A stretch of DNA of 64,000 nucleotides from Stictocephala bisonia (taxonomy: Eukaryota; Arthropoda; Insecta; Hemiptera; Membracidae). The DNA lies in the NCBI GenBank assembly GCA_035578905.1, contig JAQJVL010000160.1:186001-250000 (forward strand). Reading direction: 5' to 3'. The notes under the pieces are model-generated. The model worked only from the letters and a program-made list of their open reading frames with translations. It was not told the origin of the DNA and searched no databases. How positions within the stretch are numbered: position 1 is the first letter of the stretch; each line of letters opens with the position of its first letter. The position numbers were made by a program, and so were the translations under genes. Shown one piece after another: positions 46,301 to 55,936 of this stretch.

Positions 46301-48453
46301 TTCACCACATACTATCTAACTCAGATCAATATGAGAGTCAATGTAGTGCAGTTATGTAACCACGTGATGTTGGGATTGCTATACTTCACCACATACTATC
46401 TAACTCGGATCAATATGGGAGTCAATGTAGTGCAGTTATGGAACCACGTGATGTTAGGATTGCTATACATCAACACATACTATCTAACTCGGATCAATAT
46501 GGGAGTCAATGTAGTGCAGTTATGGAACCACGTGATGTTGGGATTGCTATACTTCACCACATACTATCTAACTCGGATCAATATGGGAGTCAATGTAGTG
46601 CAGTTATGGAACCACGTGATGTTAGGATTGCTATACTTCACCACATACTATCTAACTCGGATCAATATGGGAGTCAATGTAGTGCAGTTATGTAACCACG
46701 TGATGTTAGGATTGCTATACTTCATCACATACTATCTAACTCGGATCAATATGGGAGTCAATGTAGTGCAGTTATGGAACCACGTGTTGTTAGGATTGAT
46801 ATACTTCACCGCATACTATCTAACTCGGATCAATATGGGAGTCGATGTAGTACAGTTATGGAACCACGTGATGTTAGGATTGATATACTTCACCGCATAC
46901 TATCTAACTCGGATCAATATGGGAGTCGATGTAGTACAGTTATGGAACCACGTGATGTATGGATTGCTATACTTCACCGCATACTATCTAACTCGGATCA
47001 ATATGGGTGTCGATGTAGTACAGTTATGGAACCACGTGATGTTAGGATTGCTATACTTCACCACATACTATCTAACTCGGATCAATATGGGAGTCGATGT
47101 AGTGCAGTTATGGAACCACGTAATGTTGGGATTGCTATACTTCACCACATACTATCTAACTCGGATCAATATGGGAGTCAATGTAGTGCAGTTATGGAAC
47201 CACGTGATGTTAGGATTGCTATACTTCATCACATACTATCTAACTCGGATCAATATGGGAGTCAATGTAGTGCAGTTATGGAACCACGTGATGTTGGGAT
47301 TGCTATACTTCACCACATACTATCTAACTCGGATCAATATGGGAGTCAATGTAGTGCAGTTATGGAACCACGTGATGTTAGGATTGCTATACTTCACCAC
47401 ATACTATCTAACTCGGATCAATATGGGAGTCGATGTAGTGCAGTTATGTAACCACGTGATGTTAGGATTGCTATACTTCATCACATACTATCTAACTCGG
47501 ATCAATATGGGAGTCAATGTAGTGCAGTTATGGAACCACGTGTTGTTAGGATTGATATACTTCACCGCATACTATCTAACTCGGATCAATATGGGAGTCG
47601 ATGTAGTACAGTTATGGAACCACGTGATGTTAGGATTGATATACTTCACCGCATACTATCTAACTCGGATCAATATGGGAGTCGATGTAGTACAGTTATG
47701 GAACCACGTGATGTTAGAATTGCTATGCTTCACCTCATACTATCTAACTCGGATCAATATGGGAGTCGATGTAGTGCAGTTATGTAACCACGTGATGTAT
47801 GGATTGCTATACTTCACCGCATACTATCTAACTCGGATCAATATGGGTGTCGATGTAGTACAGTTATGGAACCACGTGATGTTAGGATTGCTATACTTCA
47901 CCACATACTATCTAACTCGGATCAATATGGGAGTCGATGTAGTGCAGTTATGGAGTTATAGAACCACGTGATGTTAGGATTGCTATACTTCACCACATAC
48001 TATCTAAATCGGATCAATATGGGAGTCAATTTAGTGCAGTTATGGAACCACGTGATGTTGGGATTGCTATACTTCACCGCATACTATCTAACTCGGATCA
48101 ATATGGGAGTCGATGTAGTGCAGTTATGTAACCTCGTGATGTATGGATTGCTATACTTCACCGCATACTATCTAACTCGGATCAATATGGGTGTCGATGT
48201 AGTACAGTTATGGAACCACGTGATGTTAGGATTGATATACTTCACCGCATACTATCTAACTCGGATCAATATGGGAGTCGATGTAGTACAGTTATGGAAC
48301 CACGTGATGTTAGAATTGCTATACTTCACCTCATACTATCTAACTCGGATCAATATGGGAGTCGATGTAGTGCAGTTATGTAACCACGTGATGTATGGAT
48401 TGCTATACTTCACCACATACTATCTAACTCGGATCAATATGGGAGTCAATGTA
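43380..48453. repeat. 84-bp satellite array with higher-order structure (about 60 copies)
   Basis: Units of 84 bp carry GGAACCACGTGATGTTRGGAT, TGCTATACTTCACC, CATACTATCTAACTCGGATC and AATATGGGAGTCRATGTAGT. Because 84 is 28 codons, two plus frames remain open for long distances (up to 927 codons, 45188-47971), one reading MEPRDVGIAILH-type and the other MLGLLYFTTYYLTRI-type repeats. Neither has a plausible gene start or flanking exons, so I treat both as satellite artefacts. An 8-bp insertion (TGGAGTTATAG) occurs at 45171 and again at 47951, exactly 33 units plus 8 bp later, followed by the same rare variant (CAATTTAGTG). Large blocks have therefore been copied. Confidence 0.95.
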
Positions 48454-48901
48454 TTCTTTAACAAGTTTTACACGCTATTAAATTATACCGCTTATCGAGG
48501 AAAATTGGCGTTATTTTCATAATGTATGCAATGCAGCGCTCACGATCACAGTCAGTGTTATCACGATAGTTGATAGAAGTACGTCCTCCAAATGTTTACC
48601 AAGTTTCAAAGTAGGCTGGCAGTGAATGCTTTGATCGTGTTCAACAACTTATCTCCTACTAAATAAAGTATGAATATTGGAGGGGGGGATGTATGGCTTT
48701 GGTTCTTTTGTAATAATTAAAAATTAGAAATTGTTGTACTATGTTGATACAGTAGATTACAACGCAAGAGTGTAATATGTATGTGCATTTTCAAAATATA
48801 GAATTGAATATTTTTCGTCTAACTTTTCAGACAGTTTGTTTAATAACAACTGTTATTATTAAAGCTAAATTGAATCGCCTTTATTTATGTTTTATACCTA
48901 G
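48454..48901. other. Spacer between satellite and exon candidate
   Basis: No gene. It would be the intron upstream of the exon at 48902; a pyrimidine-rich TTTATTTATGTTTTATACCTAG acceptor region closes it. Confidence 0.5.
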
Positions 48902-49106
48902 AGGACTACGGCGAGGCACGTGGAGTGTCCTTAACGAGTATGACTCCTGCAAGTGTCACCATTGACAATATTGACTGGTCGACGTCAGTGAATTGTCGGG
49001 ATATCGAGGGCTGTCCTCGGCTCACCAAACATCGCTCCCTCACAGCGACCGTGGACACGATCTATGAACAGCGTAACAACAGCCCGTGGTGTTGTCGCGT
49101 CAACCT
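48902..49106 (+). CDS. Probable internal coding exon of an unrecognised gene
   Basis: After the acceptor TTTATACCTAG the sequence becomes GC-rich and one plus-strand frame reads a natural-looking peptide (YGEARGVSLTSMTPASVTID, SVNCRDIEGCPRLTKH, TVDTIYEQRNNSPWCCRVN) until AT-rich, T-tract sequence resumes. The other plus frames meet stops within the island, and so does the minus frame I followed. The 3' border is uncertain: CAACCT|GTATTT is the last usable GT, and GTG|GTGTTG lies earlier. The first codon is split (one base would come from the preceding exon), so it cannot join directly to 27507-27756, which ends on a whole codon; at least one other exon would be needed if they belong together. 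No domain recognised. Confidence 0.5.
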
Positions 49107-49164
49107 GTATTTTTTTTTTTTAATCTAAGAAAATACAGTTTTTTCTTCTTTTGTATATGTAATT

Positions 49165-49190
49165 AATTATGTATTTGTTTCAGGTAAGGA
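49165..49190 (+). promoter_or_regulatory. Candidate recursive (ratchet) splice site, CAG|GTAAGG
   Basis: A pyrimidine-rich stretch ends in TATTTGTTTCAG, followed at once by a near-perfect donor GTAAGG (junction 49183/49184). A joined acceptor-donor is the known hallmark of zero-length recursive splice points in long insect introns. It lies 77 bp after the exon candidate above, on the same strand. It could instead be a plain acceptor for an exon starting GTAAGG. Confidence 0.35.
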
Positions 49191-50549
49191 CAAGGCTGGT
49201 TGTTGGTAGCCTACATTAGCGTAAGTAACATTTTGAATTTTTACTCGAAAAAGGTGTTAGGGTGGGGGTCAACATTTTCAAATAGGTATTCCTAGCAAGT
49301 GAGTCATCATTTTAAAGGTGTTAAAAGAGCAAGAAGAATGGCTCAAACTGCAGTTCTCTTTGATTACTCTATCAAATTTTGTAGCTAATTAATGTTGGAC
49401 GTTTTTACCCTAATTTAAGTTACGTTTAAAGTAATTTTGATGAAGATAAAACATTCACTCACCAGTTATTTTGAAAACTTATGACACCGAATTTTCGTAA
49501 ATCAGAAAGAGTAGAGGACTTAATATAGAGCCTTGGTTCTGAAATGCCTACGTCTTATGTCAATGAACACATATCTGACTCAGCAGGTGTAGCTCATAGT
49601 TACTCCGTCATGGACCAGTTGTTACTGTCAAGTGCTAAGTGGTGTCTGTACATATAAGTACAGTCAGTCAGTCACCTGTCCCTGGTGTAGTTTATTTGCT
49701 CATAAAACTATTGTAATCTGTTGCAACTGGTCGCCCTCACACCTGCCCCACAAGTGGAACAACCTTGTGTACGAATGACAGACCGCTCATTGTGGGGCGT
49801 GTCGAAGGGCTCTACAACTAACTACAGTAGTGATGTCGAAACAAAGGGTTGCGCCAAGGCATTGTTCAAATTTCTTACCAAAAAATACCAATGTCACTAG
49901 AATCACAACTGTTCGCCGTCCCGATGACTAGATACTTGGTGTTGGCGAGTAGCAAGCGGACTGTGTATTAGACTATATAATCAGATTGAGCATTTTTTAG
50001 AATTTAAGTAAGGCTTGTGAATGATTGCAGAAATATGGTTAGGCCGACGTTCGGGTTCAGCATAATGACGTTTCTCTGACAACAGAAGATTGGGACAGAT
50101 CCGGCCTAACTGTAGGTCTACCCTGTATTATGTATACCCTGTGCAATGTGCATCTTAGTCTGACAAAGTGTATTCAAATAGCAAATCCATTACTTTTAGT
50201 GAGAAGTAAATGTGTTATCATATAAATTGTCTAGAATATAAGCCTTCAGCTGTTTCCAATTTGATGCTTACTCTTGTATTTTATATAATTACTAGTCTAC
50301 ACGGTAAAATTTAATCAACGAACATAAATATTATAATTTTATTATGTGATTGCTGAATTAATACGTTTCATGGTCTCTTTTTTAACTCAGCCGTTCGGTA
50401 TTTTTTACTTTGTTTGTTCCTCAATTACTGCTTGAACAATGAGGGGCTATAAGGGGTAGAGAGGGGATGAGGGGGCTTGTTAGTTAGTGAGTCAGGATCT
50501 TTACTACTCTTAGCGGCAGTTGCGATATAATCTAGAACAAAATTCCCAA

Positions 50550-50577
50550 CGCCCAGTTTAGAGCGCTAAACTGGGCG
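50550..50577. repeat. Perfect 12-bp-stem hairpin with 4-base loop
   Basis: CGCCCAGTTTAG, loop AGCG, then CTAAACTGGGCG, with no mismatch, in AT-rich DNA. No T-tract follows closely. Function unknown; a small-RNA precursor would be expected to be longer. Confidence 0.8.
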
Positions 50578-51756
50578 CCTGGACGAACACGCTTAATGAA
50601 ATGGTGTACATGGGTTTCTCTAGATAAAAGCAAAACTACTTATTGCTAGTCTTTTTTAAATATAAATGCAACTCTTTATGGAAGCCGCAGTACTACTTGT
50701 TGATACAATATACGATACACGAAGTAAAATATTGTTGTTGCTTTCTTATGTATGACAGCGTCCTGAATATTTTAGTCCACGAACACTTTAAACAAAATAC
50801 AGTGTACTGTTCATTGAATTTTTCTAAAAATAATTATCGAATATATCATAATATGGGGTAAAGGAATAGGGTTATAGAATTAAAATATAATAAAGTTTTA
50901 AATTATATACATAAATTAAATTAAGAATTTATTGTGGCCATAAGTAAACGCCGCATACGTTGTGTATAGGCAACACCCGCAATACACTCATGTAACAGCG
51001 TCGACTTAAATCACGGCGCGTTGACAGAGTGTTTGAGAGCTTTGATTACAACGTATGTATGTCTTATAATGTACTAATAATAGCCGTGGGGTTTAACACT
51101 CGTAATGCAATGGAATACTGTGAAATAACATGTCCTGTTGGCCAATTATGACGGTCTTCTGCCATCCCCATTATCTGGCCTTGACGACTCGCAGTGGCCG
51201 TCAACAACACATTCCTGGACTGACGGAAGCTGCCTCTGTGATAAGGAGATAACAGTGACAACTTCCGTCTCCGCTAGCTAGATTACGGCGCCTCAGCGGA
51301 GACTGGTGTATTTCACTTGCACGCTAAAGAATTCATTTCTATTTAATGTTTACTATAATTTTACCAGTTAGTGTTGGATCGTAAAATTTTACCAGGAAAG
51401 TACAATGTCATACAAAATAATTTTCCTGAACTGACGTGTGAATTATTTCCAGTGCCTGTTCCAGCTAAATAGCGTTGCTGGACCGGAGAAGGATTGTGGC
51501 GAAGTCGAAGATAAGAGTCTTAAAACTGTAAAATTAAATTTTAAGCTAATAAATATGTACTTAAAAAAATTAGGCACTACATTGTACTTTTTATTGTTAG
51601 ACAATCTTTTCCCTGCATGTCAATTTAATTAAAGTCAAAATTACCATTAACAGTAGCAGTGACTGTTCAGTCCGACCTTAGTAAATAACGGCTCTAGCCG
51701 AGATTCCTGGCGGTGAAAGTAGGTAAGCTCGTGACTGTCCTTGCCAAGGTCTCCGG

Positions 51757-51798
51757 ACAATCAGCTGGAGCACACCATTGGGGCTGCATGCCAGCAGT
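51757..51798. repeat. Short dispersed repeat, copy 1 (partner at 54960)
   Basis: ACAATCAGCTGGAG, ACACCATTGGGGCTG and GCCAGCAGT are shared with 54960-55001, with only four or so differences in 42 bases, while the flanks differ. On the minus strand both copies stay open (SPNGVLQLIV), which hints at a fragment of a mobile-element protein. Confidence 0.7.
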
Positions 51799-52601
51799 TG
51801 TTATTGTCATCTACAAATATTTCTGTTGACTGAGAGAGTTCCGTTTAGCAATACAGTTCAGCTACGATCAGAAGTAATTAGCCAACGTCCCTTGCGTTGT
51901 TTGCCATCTTAGTATGTTACCAAGCAAACATCTCCCTGAACGAGACCCAAGTAACATATTGTATTTTCCATCAAAGTACGTATACCCTTTGAATTCCGGG
52001 TATTTTTTTAAAAATATCTGCCAAAAATCCTAGCATTTTTATTGTGGTATCTGCCAAAAATCCCGGGTCTATTTTGCCAATTTCGCAGTATTTTACTAAA
52101 AAATTAATTTTTCGCTTGTTTTTTAATAAAACCTCATGATTCTTTTACCTTTTTATTCCAAATAAAGTGTACTACAAAACTACATAAATATAAAATAAGT
52201 ATTCAAATAACAAATTTGTTGTAAAAAAAGTACTTCCCGAAAAAACTTTTTGCCGAAAACTTTTCACTTTTTGTCCACGAAGGAAGTAGTAAAAAATTAG
52301 ATATGACAAATATGATTGTATCACCTTGAAGCCCATTGTTTATTTAACAACTTCATAAAATTTCATCACTTTATCACAAAAAATAAAATAGACAATAATA
52401 GTTGTCAAGCTGTCAGCTGACCGCCATAGAGATCGACGCGAATCGCAATGCTCAGTTGATTATAGGTTATAAAATAATTCAACGTGCTATATAAAGTTCA
52501 GAAATAATTTATATATCAACTATGATTCTTTACGGTCAGCTTAGTAAAACATGTGTAATTTTATCATAATTTAATACTAGAAAAAAAATTTTTTTTGCAA
52601 A

Positions 52602-52707
52602 GGTTCGTATATACGGACGTCGGGATTTCTTGCAGATACCCTTCAGGTCCGTATATATGAACGCCGGAATTTCTTGCAGATACTTTTCAGGTTCGTATAT
52701 ACGAACC
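52602..52707. repeat. 44-bp tandem repeat of an 18-bp palindrome (2.4 copies)
   Basis: Three GGTTCGTATATACGAACC-type palindromes lie at 52602, 52646 and 52690, spaced exactly 44 bp, separated by GGGATTTCTTGCAGATACCC-like sequence. The third is a perfect 18-bp palindrome; the first two have one to three changes. The spacing is about four helical turns. Confidence 0.85.
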
Positions 52708-54959
52708 TCGGGATTGTAAGGGTTGGTTTGCTCTAGATTTTGTTGTCAATAGTTTCTAGTTTCATAATAATGTCGTTGATAGTTAATCTAAGTCTAAAGA
52801 AATATTTTAGTAAAATCCGCATGTCTCCAACTAAACTAGTTTTTTAGTTGTGGCAAAATACATTTGGGAATTAAACTGGTAATTTTCAAGGCTTTGATTT
52901 TTTTATTGTTTAATATGGGGGAAAGTTTGTGCCAATTATTTGAAACCATTTATTTTTTTAATAATTCTTATAAAATCGTTTTGCGAAACACCTTAGTTGT
53001 AGTGTTATTTTGTTACAGGTACAGATACATTTATTCCAAATATCTCATCTTGACTGATGGTAATTTGGCCATAATGGCACAGTATATTCAGAGGATGGAT
53101 TTTGTTTTGCCAGAGCTGAATGTTTACGAGCTCATAAGTGCAGTTTTTGAGCTTAAATTCAATCGTTGGTTTTTCAGTAAGACCAAACTTTGTTTTGAAG
53201 TAAAATTAACGGACATTTAACTCTGTATTCTGTGACTTGGCTTGGCGTAGTTAAGCGAAGTTGAAGGAAATCGGCCAACTTGCCGAACAAGGGAGTTGAC
53301 TGTTTCCGTTTATTTATTTACCATCAAAAGAAATATGCTTTTCTCGTTCAAAAATTACATCCTATCAGTAGTACTAAATTAAATTTGTATATAATAAAGA
53401 AAAGTATTAAACTGTGAAAATAAAAAAAAAAAAAAAATACTCAATTTATACGTAATTAAATCTCATGGTCAATTTTAACAGTTCTTTACCAATCAGTTGA
53501 CATATAATTTTTTTTATATTCTGACCGACCTTTTGAAATAATAAAACAAGTTTTTGGCGCTTTTTGGGAAGCGGTGTATTTAAGATTTTTCATGAGCTGG
53601 AAATTGGTAACTTATCAAATATGTCCAAAAATATAAATTACCCTGTGCTATGTAAACATTATGGCAAATTTACGAAAGTGTAGTAACGTGTATGAAATGC
53701 TACTTTAAACAGCCAAAATATCAATATTTGGCACACCAATATTGATACATGCAAACAGTTCATTACTTACTTAGTACAGTAGTGATTTTAGGAGAAGTAC
53801 AAGAGGTAGATTTTCTTATGTCTGCTTGTAGAAACCGGTTCTGGAAAAAGTTGTTGCGTGGATTCAATGAATAACCGAAAATGACAACTGAAAACATTGC
53901 TTGGTTTTCACGGCACGTTGAGATAACTTAATTCTAATGATGAGTCAGCACTAGTGATGCAGTGCTGTAGCCCAGCTACTTGTGGACGAAGTGTTGAGGA
54001 GATTTTAGACGATGGGTCTAAAACCGGTCCTCCTAATACCGGTACGGCGTCCGCTCAATGTTTGCCATCGACGTGGGCACTACTAGGGAAGTTCGGGGTG
54101 TCCATGTTGGATGGTAGTCAAGGTTCAGATGTTGTGTAGGGAAGAGAACTGAATGTCGGGCTTGTCAGTTAGTTGAAAATCAGACCAACACTACGTGGTT
54201 CGGATACTTAAAAAGTTTTATATAAGGTAAATGAATCTCGCTGTCTTCGTCTCTCAATCAACGTACGCATTAGCCATGAGGCCCTAGTTAATATGAACGT
54301 GCAACTATTCACGTTTGTTGTGAAATCACAATGCAGACTGACACATCACAAGTTGTTGCTTGACGGACACTCAATCAGTGACTCCCAGTTAACATCATTT
54401 ATTGTCAGTCATATCAACTTGACTGCACCACAAAGGTCATACAGATTGAGTACGTCGTGGGTAATGGCATCATTCCACTTTGCATGTGCAATGTATTCCG
54501 TACACGTGCTATTTACTCGACAAGCAACTTATTAACTCAGCTAGGGCTTTTCACACGATTTCTTTATTCCTCGATTTTACTTTATGTTATTATGTATATT
54601 CGCATATGTATGAAATATTTATGTTTATTTATTAAGTCAACGTTGTTATAGAGGCTTACACTTTGATAAAATGTTTAATCTTTCCTCGAGGTTTTACCCT
54701 TAATTCACGTATTTTTTCTGGATTTAAATAAGGATGTGTGTTGTGTTATGTCGCACAATTAAATAAGTTGTTATCTGCTAGTTGATACGCATAGAAATAA
54801 ATTAAACGTAAACTATTTTGTATATGCTTGTAGAATTTATGCTATCTAACTGTGATAAGAAACAGTCCAATTACTTGAAGAAGGCCTATAAACAGGACAA
54901 CGAAGACGTCGTTATGTGTCAGGTCGATAGTTAGACTAAAGTAATAATTGTAGTTTGTG

Positions 54960-55001
54960 ACAATCAGCTGGAGGACACCATTGGGGCTGTACGCCAGCAG
55001 T
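54960..55001. repeat. Short dispersed repeat, copy 2 (partner at 51757)
   Basis: See the partner entry. This copy is followed directly by TAAGTCTG, so GCCAGCA|GTAAGT forms a perfect donor-like site, probably by chance. It abuts the longer repeat at 54992-55230. Confidence 0.7.
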
Positions 55002-55230
55002 AAGTCTGTCTTCAACACACCGTCGACGCAGAAATTATGTGTACCCGAATTTGAAGGTTGTTTACTAAGAAACTAACAGACCTATGGAAAACCCAATCAA
55101 ACCACTATTTTCCTTGTTTGATTGTACGTTATGACATATGAACTTTAATTTTTTTTAATAAGCTTTAATAATTTATATTATAGTTGGAACGAAAAAGTAC
55201 TGTCATTTTAACTAGTTTTTGCTGTGCACC
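54992..55230. repeat. Old interspersed repeat, copy 1 (partner at 62434)
   Basis: It shares ordered blocks with 62434-62665: CGCAGAAATTATGTGTACCC / CGCGGAAATTGTGTGCGCCC, TACTAAGAAACTAACAGA / TGCTAAGAAGCTAATAGA, ATGACATATGAACTTTAA-like and GTTGGAACGAAAAAGT / GTTGGAACAAAAAAGT. Identity is about 70 percent by eye. Family unknown. Confidence 0.7.
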
Positions 55231-55660
55231 TACTTTAAATCTTTTATTACCATAAAACCGTTGACATATTACATTTATATTTTAATTGAATTTTGTGGTT
55301 GACAGGAATGTATTTTTAAGTTTATAATTTTCAGAATTTTAAAGTTTCAAGAAAAACTTTTATCAATTAGATGGACAGTGAAAACCAGTTAAGATTCTGA
55401 TTCTTTTAGTCCCACCTTTTAAAATTTATTGTAAAAAAATTCGTTTGTAATTACGTACAATTAATCGAGGAAAACAATGGTGTGATTGGATTGTTATTGG
55501 CATTTTAGTTCTTTAGTAAAAACCTTCAAACTCGGGTTCACAAAACTTCTGCGCCGGCAGTAGAAGGTGGCTGTCAGTAATGTATTCAATTTAGGAGGAA
55601 GTACATGTCAGTTAATTTGAATGAAGTTACGGCACGTAATTAAATGGTTTTATTAAACAG

Positions 55661-55936
55661 AGGCAGGGGAATTGTTCATGCGTGCTACCCCTCACGAGGC
55701 TCTTGCTCTGGAATGCGTATAGGAGAATAATGAAGCTAGTCACGCGAGATACGTTCTTCCGGCCATCCTCAGGGACCCTTGGCCGGCGAGACAGCGACCA
55801 CTCTGTCCTCGCGTGGAACAGAGATGTTGATTATATGGCATTTCGGTCATGGTTCACACTTAAGTTACAACCAATTAACAATACTGGCTTAAGCAATAGA
55901 AGTAGTCGAATGGAAGATTTCAGTGAGTCGAAACAA
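55661..55936 (+). CDS. Possible internal exon of an unknown gene
   Basis: It is bounded by a good acceptor (GGTTTTATTAAACAG) and a reasonable donor (AAACAA|GTAAAG), and one frame is open across all 92 codons between them. The first 150 bp are clearly GC-richer than the surroundings (VLPLTRLLLWNAYRRIMK, LVTRDTFFRPSSGTLGRRD, DHSVLAWNRDVD); the rest is less convincing. It starts and ends on codon boundaries, compatible with the phase of the exon ending at 27756 but not proof of a link. No domain recognised. Confidence 0.3.

Larger units (their letters stand above)
49191..52601. other. Non-coding stretch, no recognised gene
   Basis: I find only small structures (hairpin at 50550, repeat copy at 51757). 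The GC-richer patch 51100-51310 has a short minus-strand frame (51064-51261) without recognisable content. The ATCTGCCAAAAATCC phrase occurs twice at 52015-52065. Confidence 0.5.
52708..55660. other. Non-coding stretch, no recognised gene
   Basis: Several mid-sized frames (52864-53220, 53954-54139, 54293-54535) have no recognisable domain and no clear splice borders. A GC-richer piece at 53955-54130 is the only one with a weak coding look. Repeat copies lie at 54960-55230. Confidence 0.45.

Noticed and set aside
43400..48522. Several long plus-strand frames (423, 451, 927, 184, 225 codons) as genes
   Set aside because: All are the 84-bp satellite read in two frames at once; the frames change only at the 8-bp insertion and at stop variants.
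41758..51270. GGAGATAACAGTG at 41881 and 51246 as a repeat pair
   Set aside because: The similarity is about 13 bases with unrelated flanks; within chance for this window.
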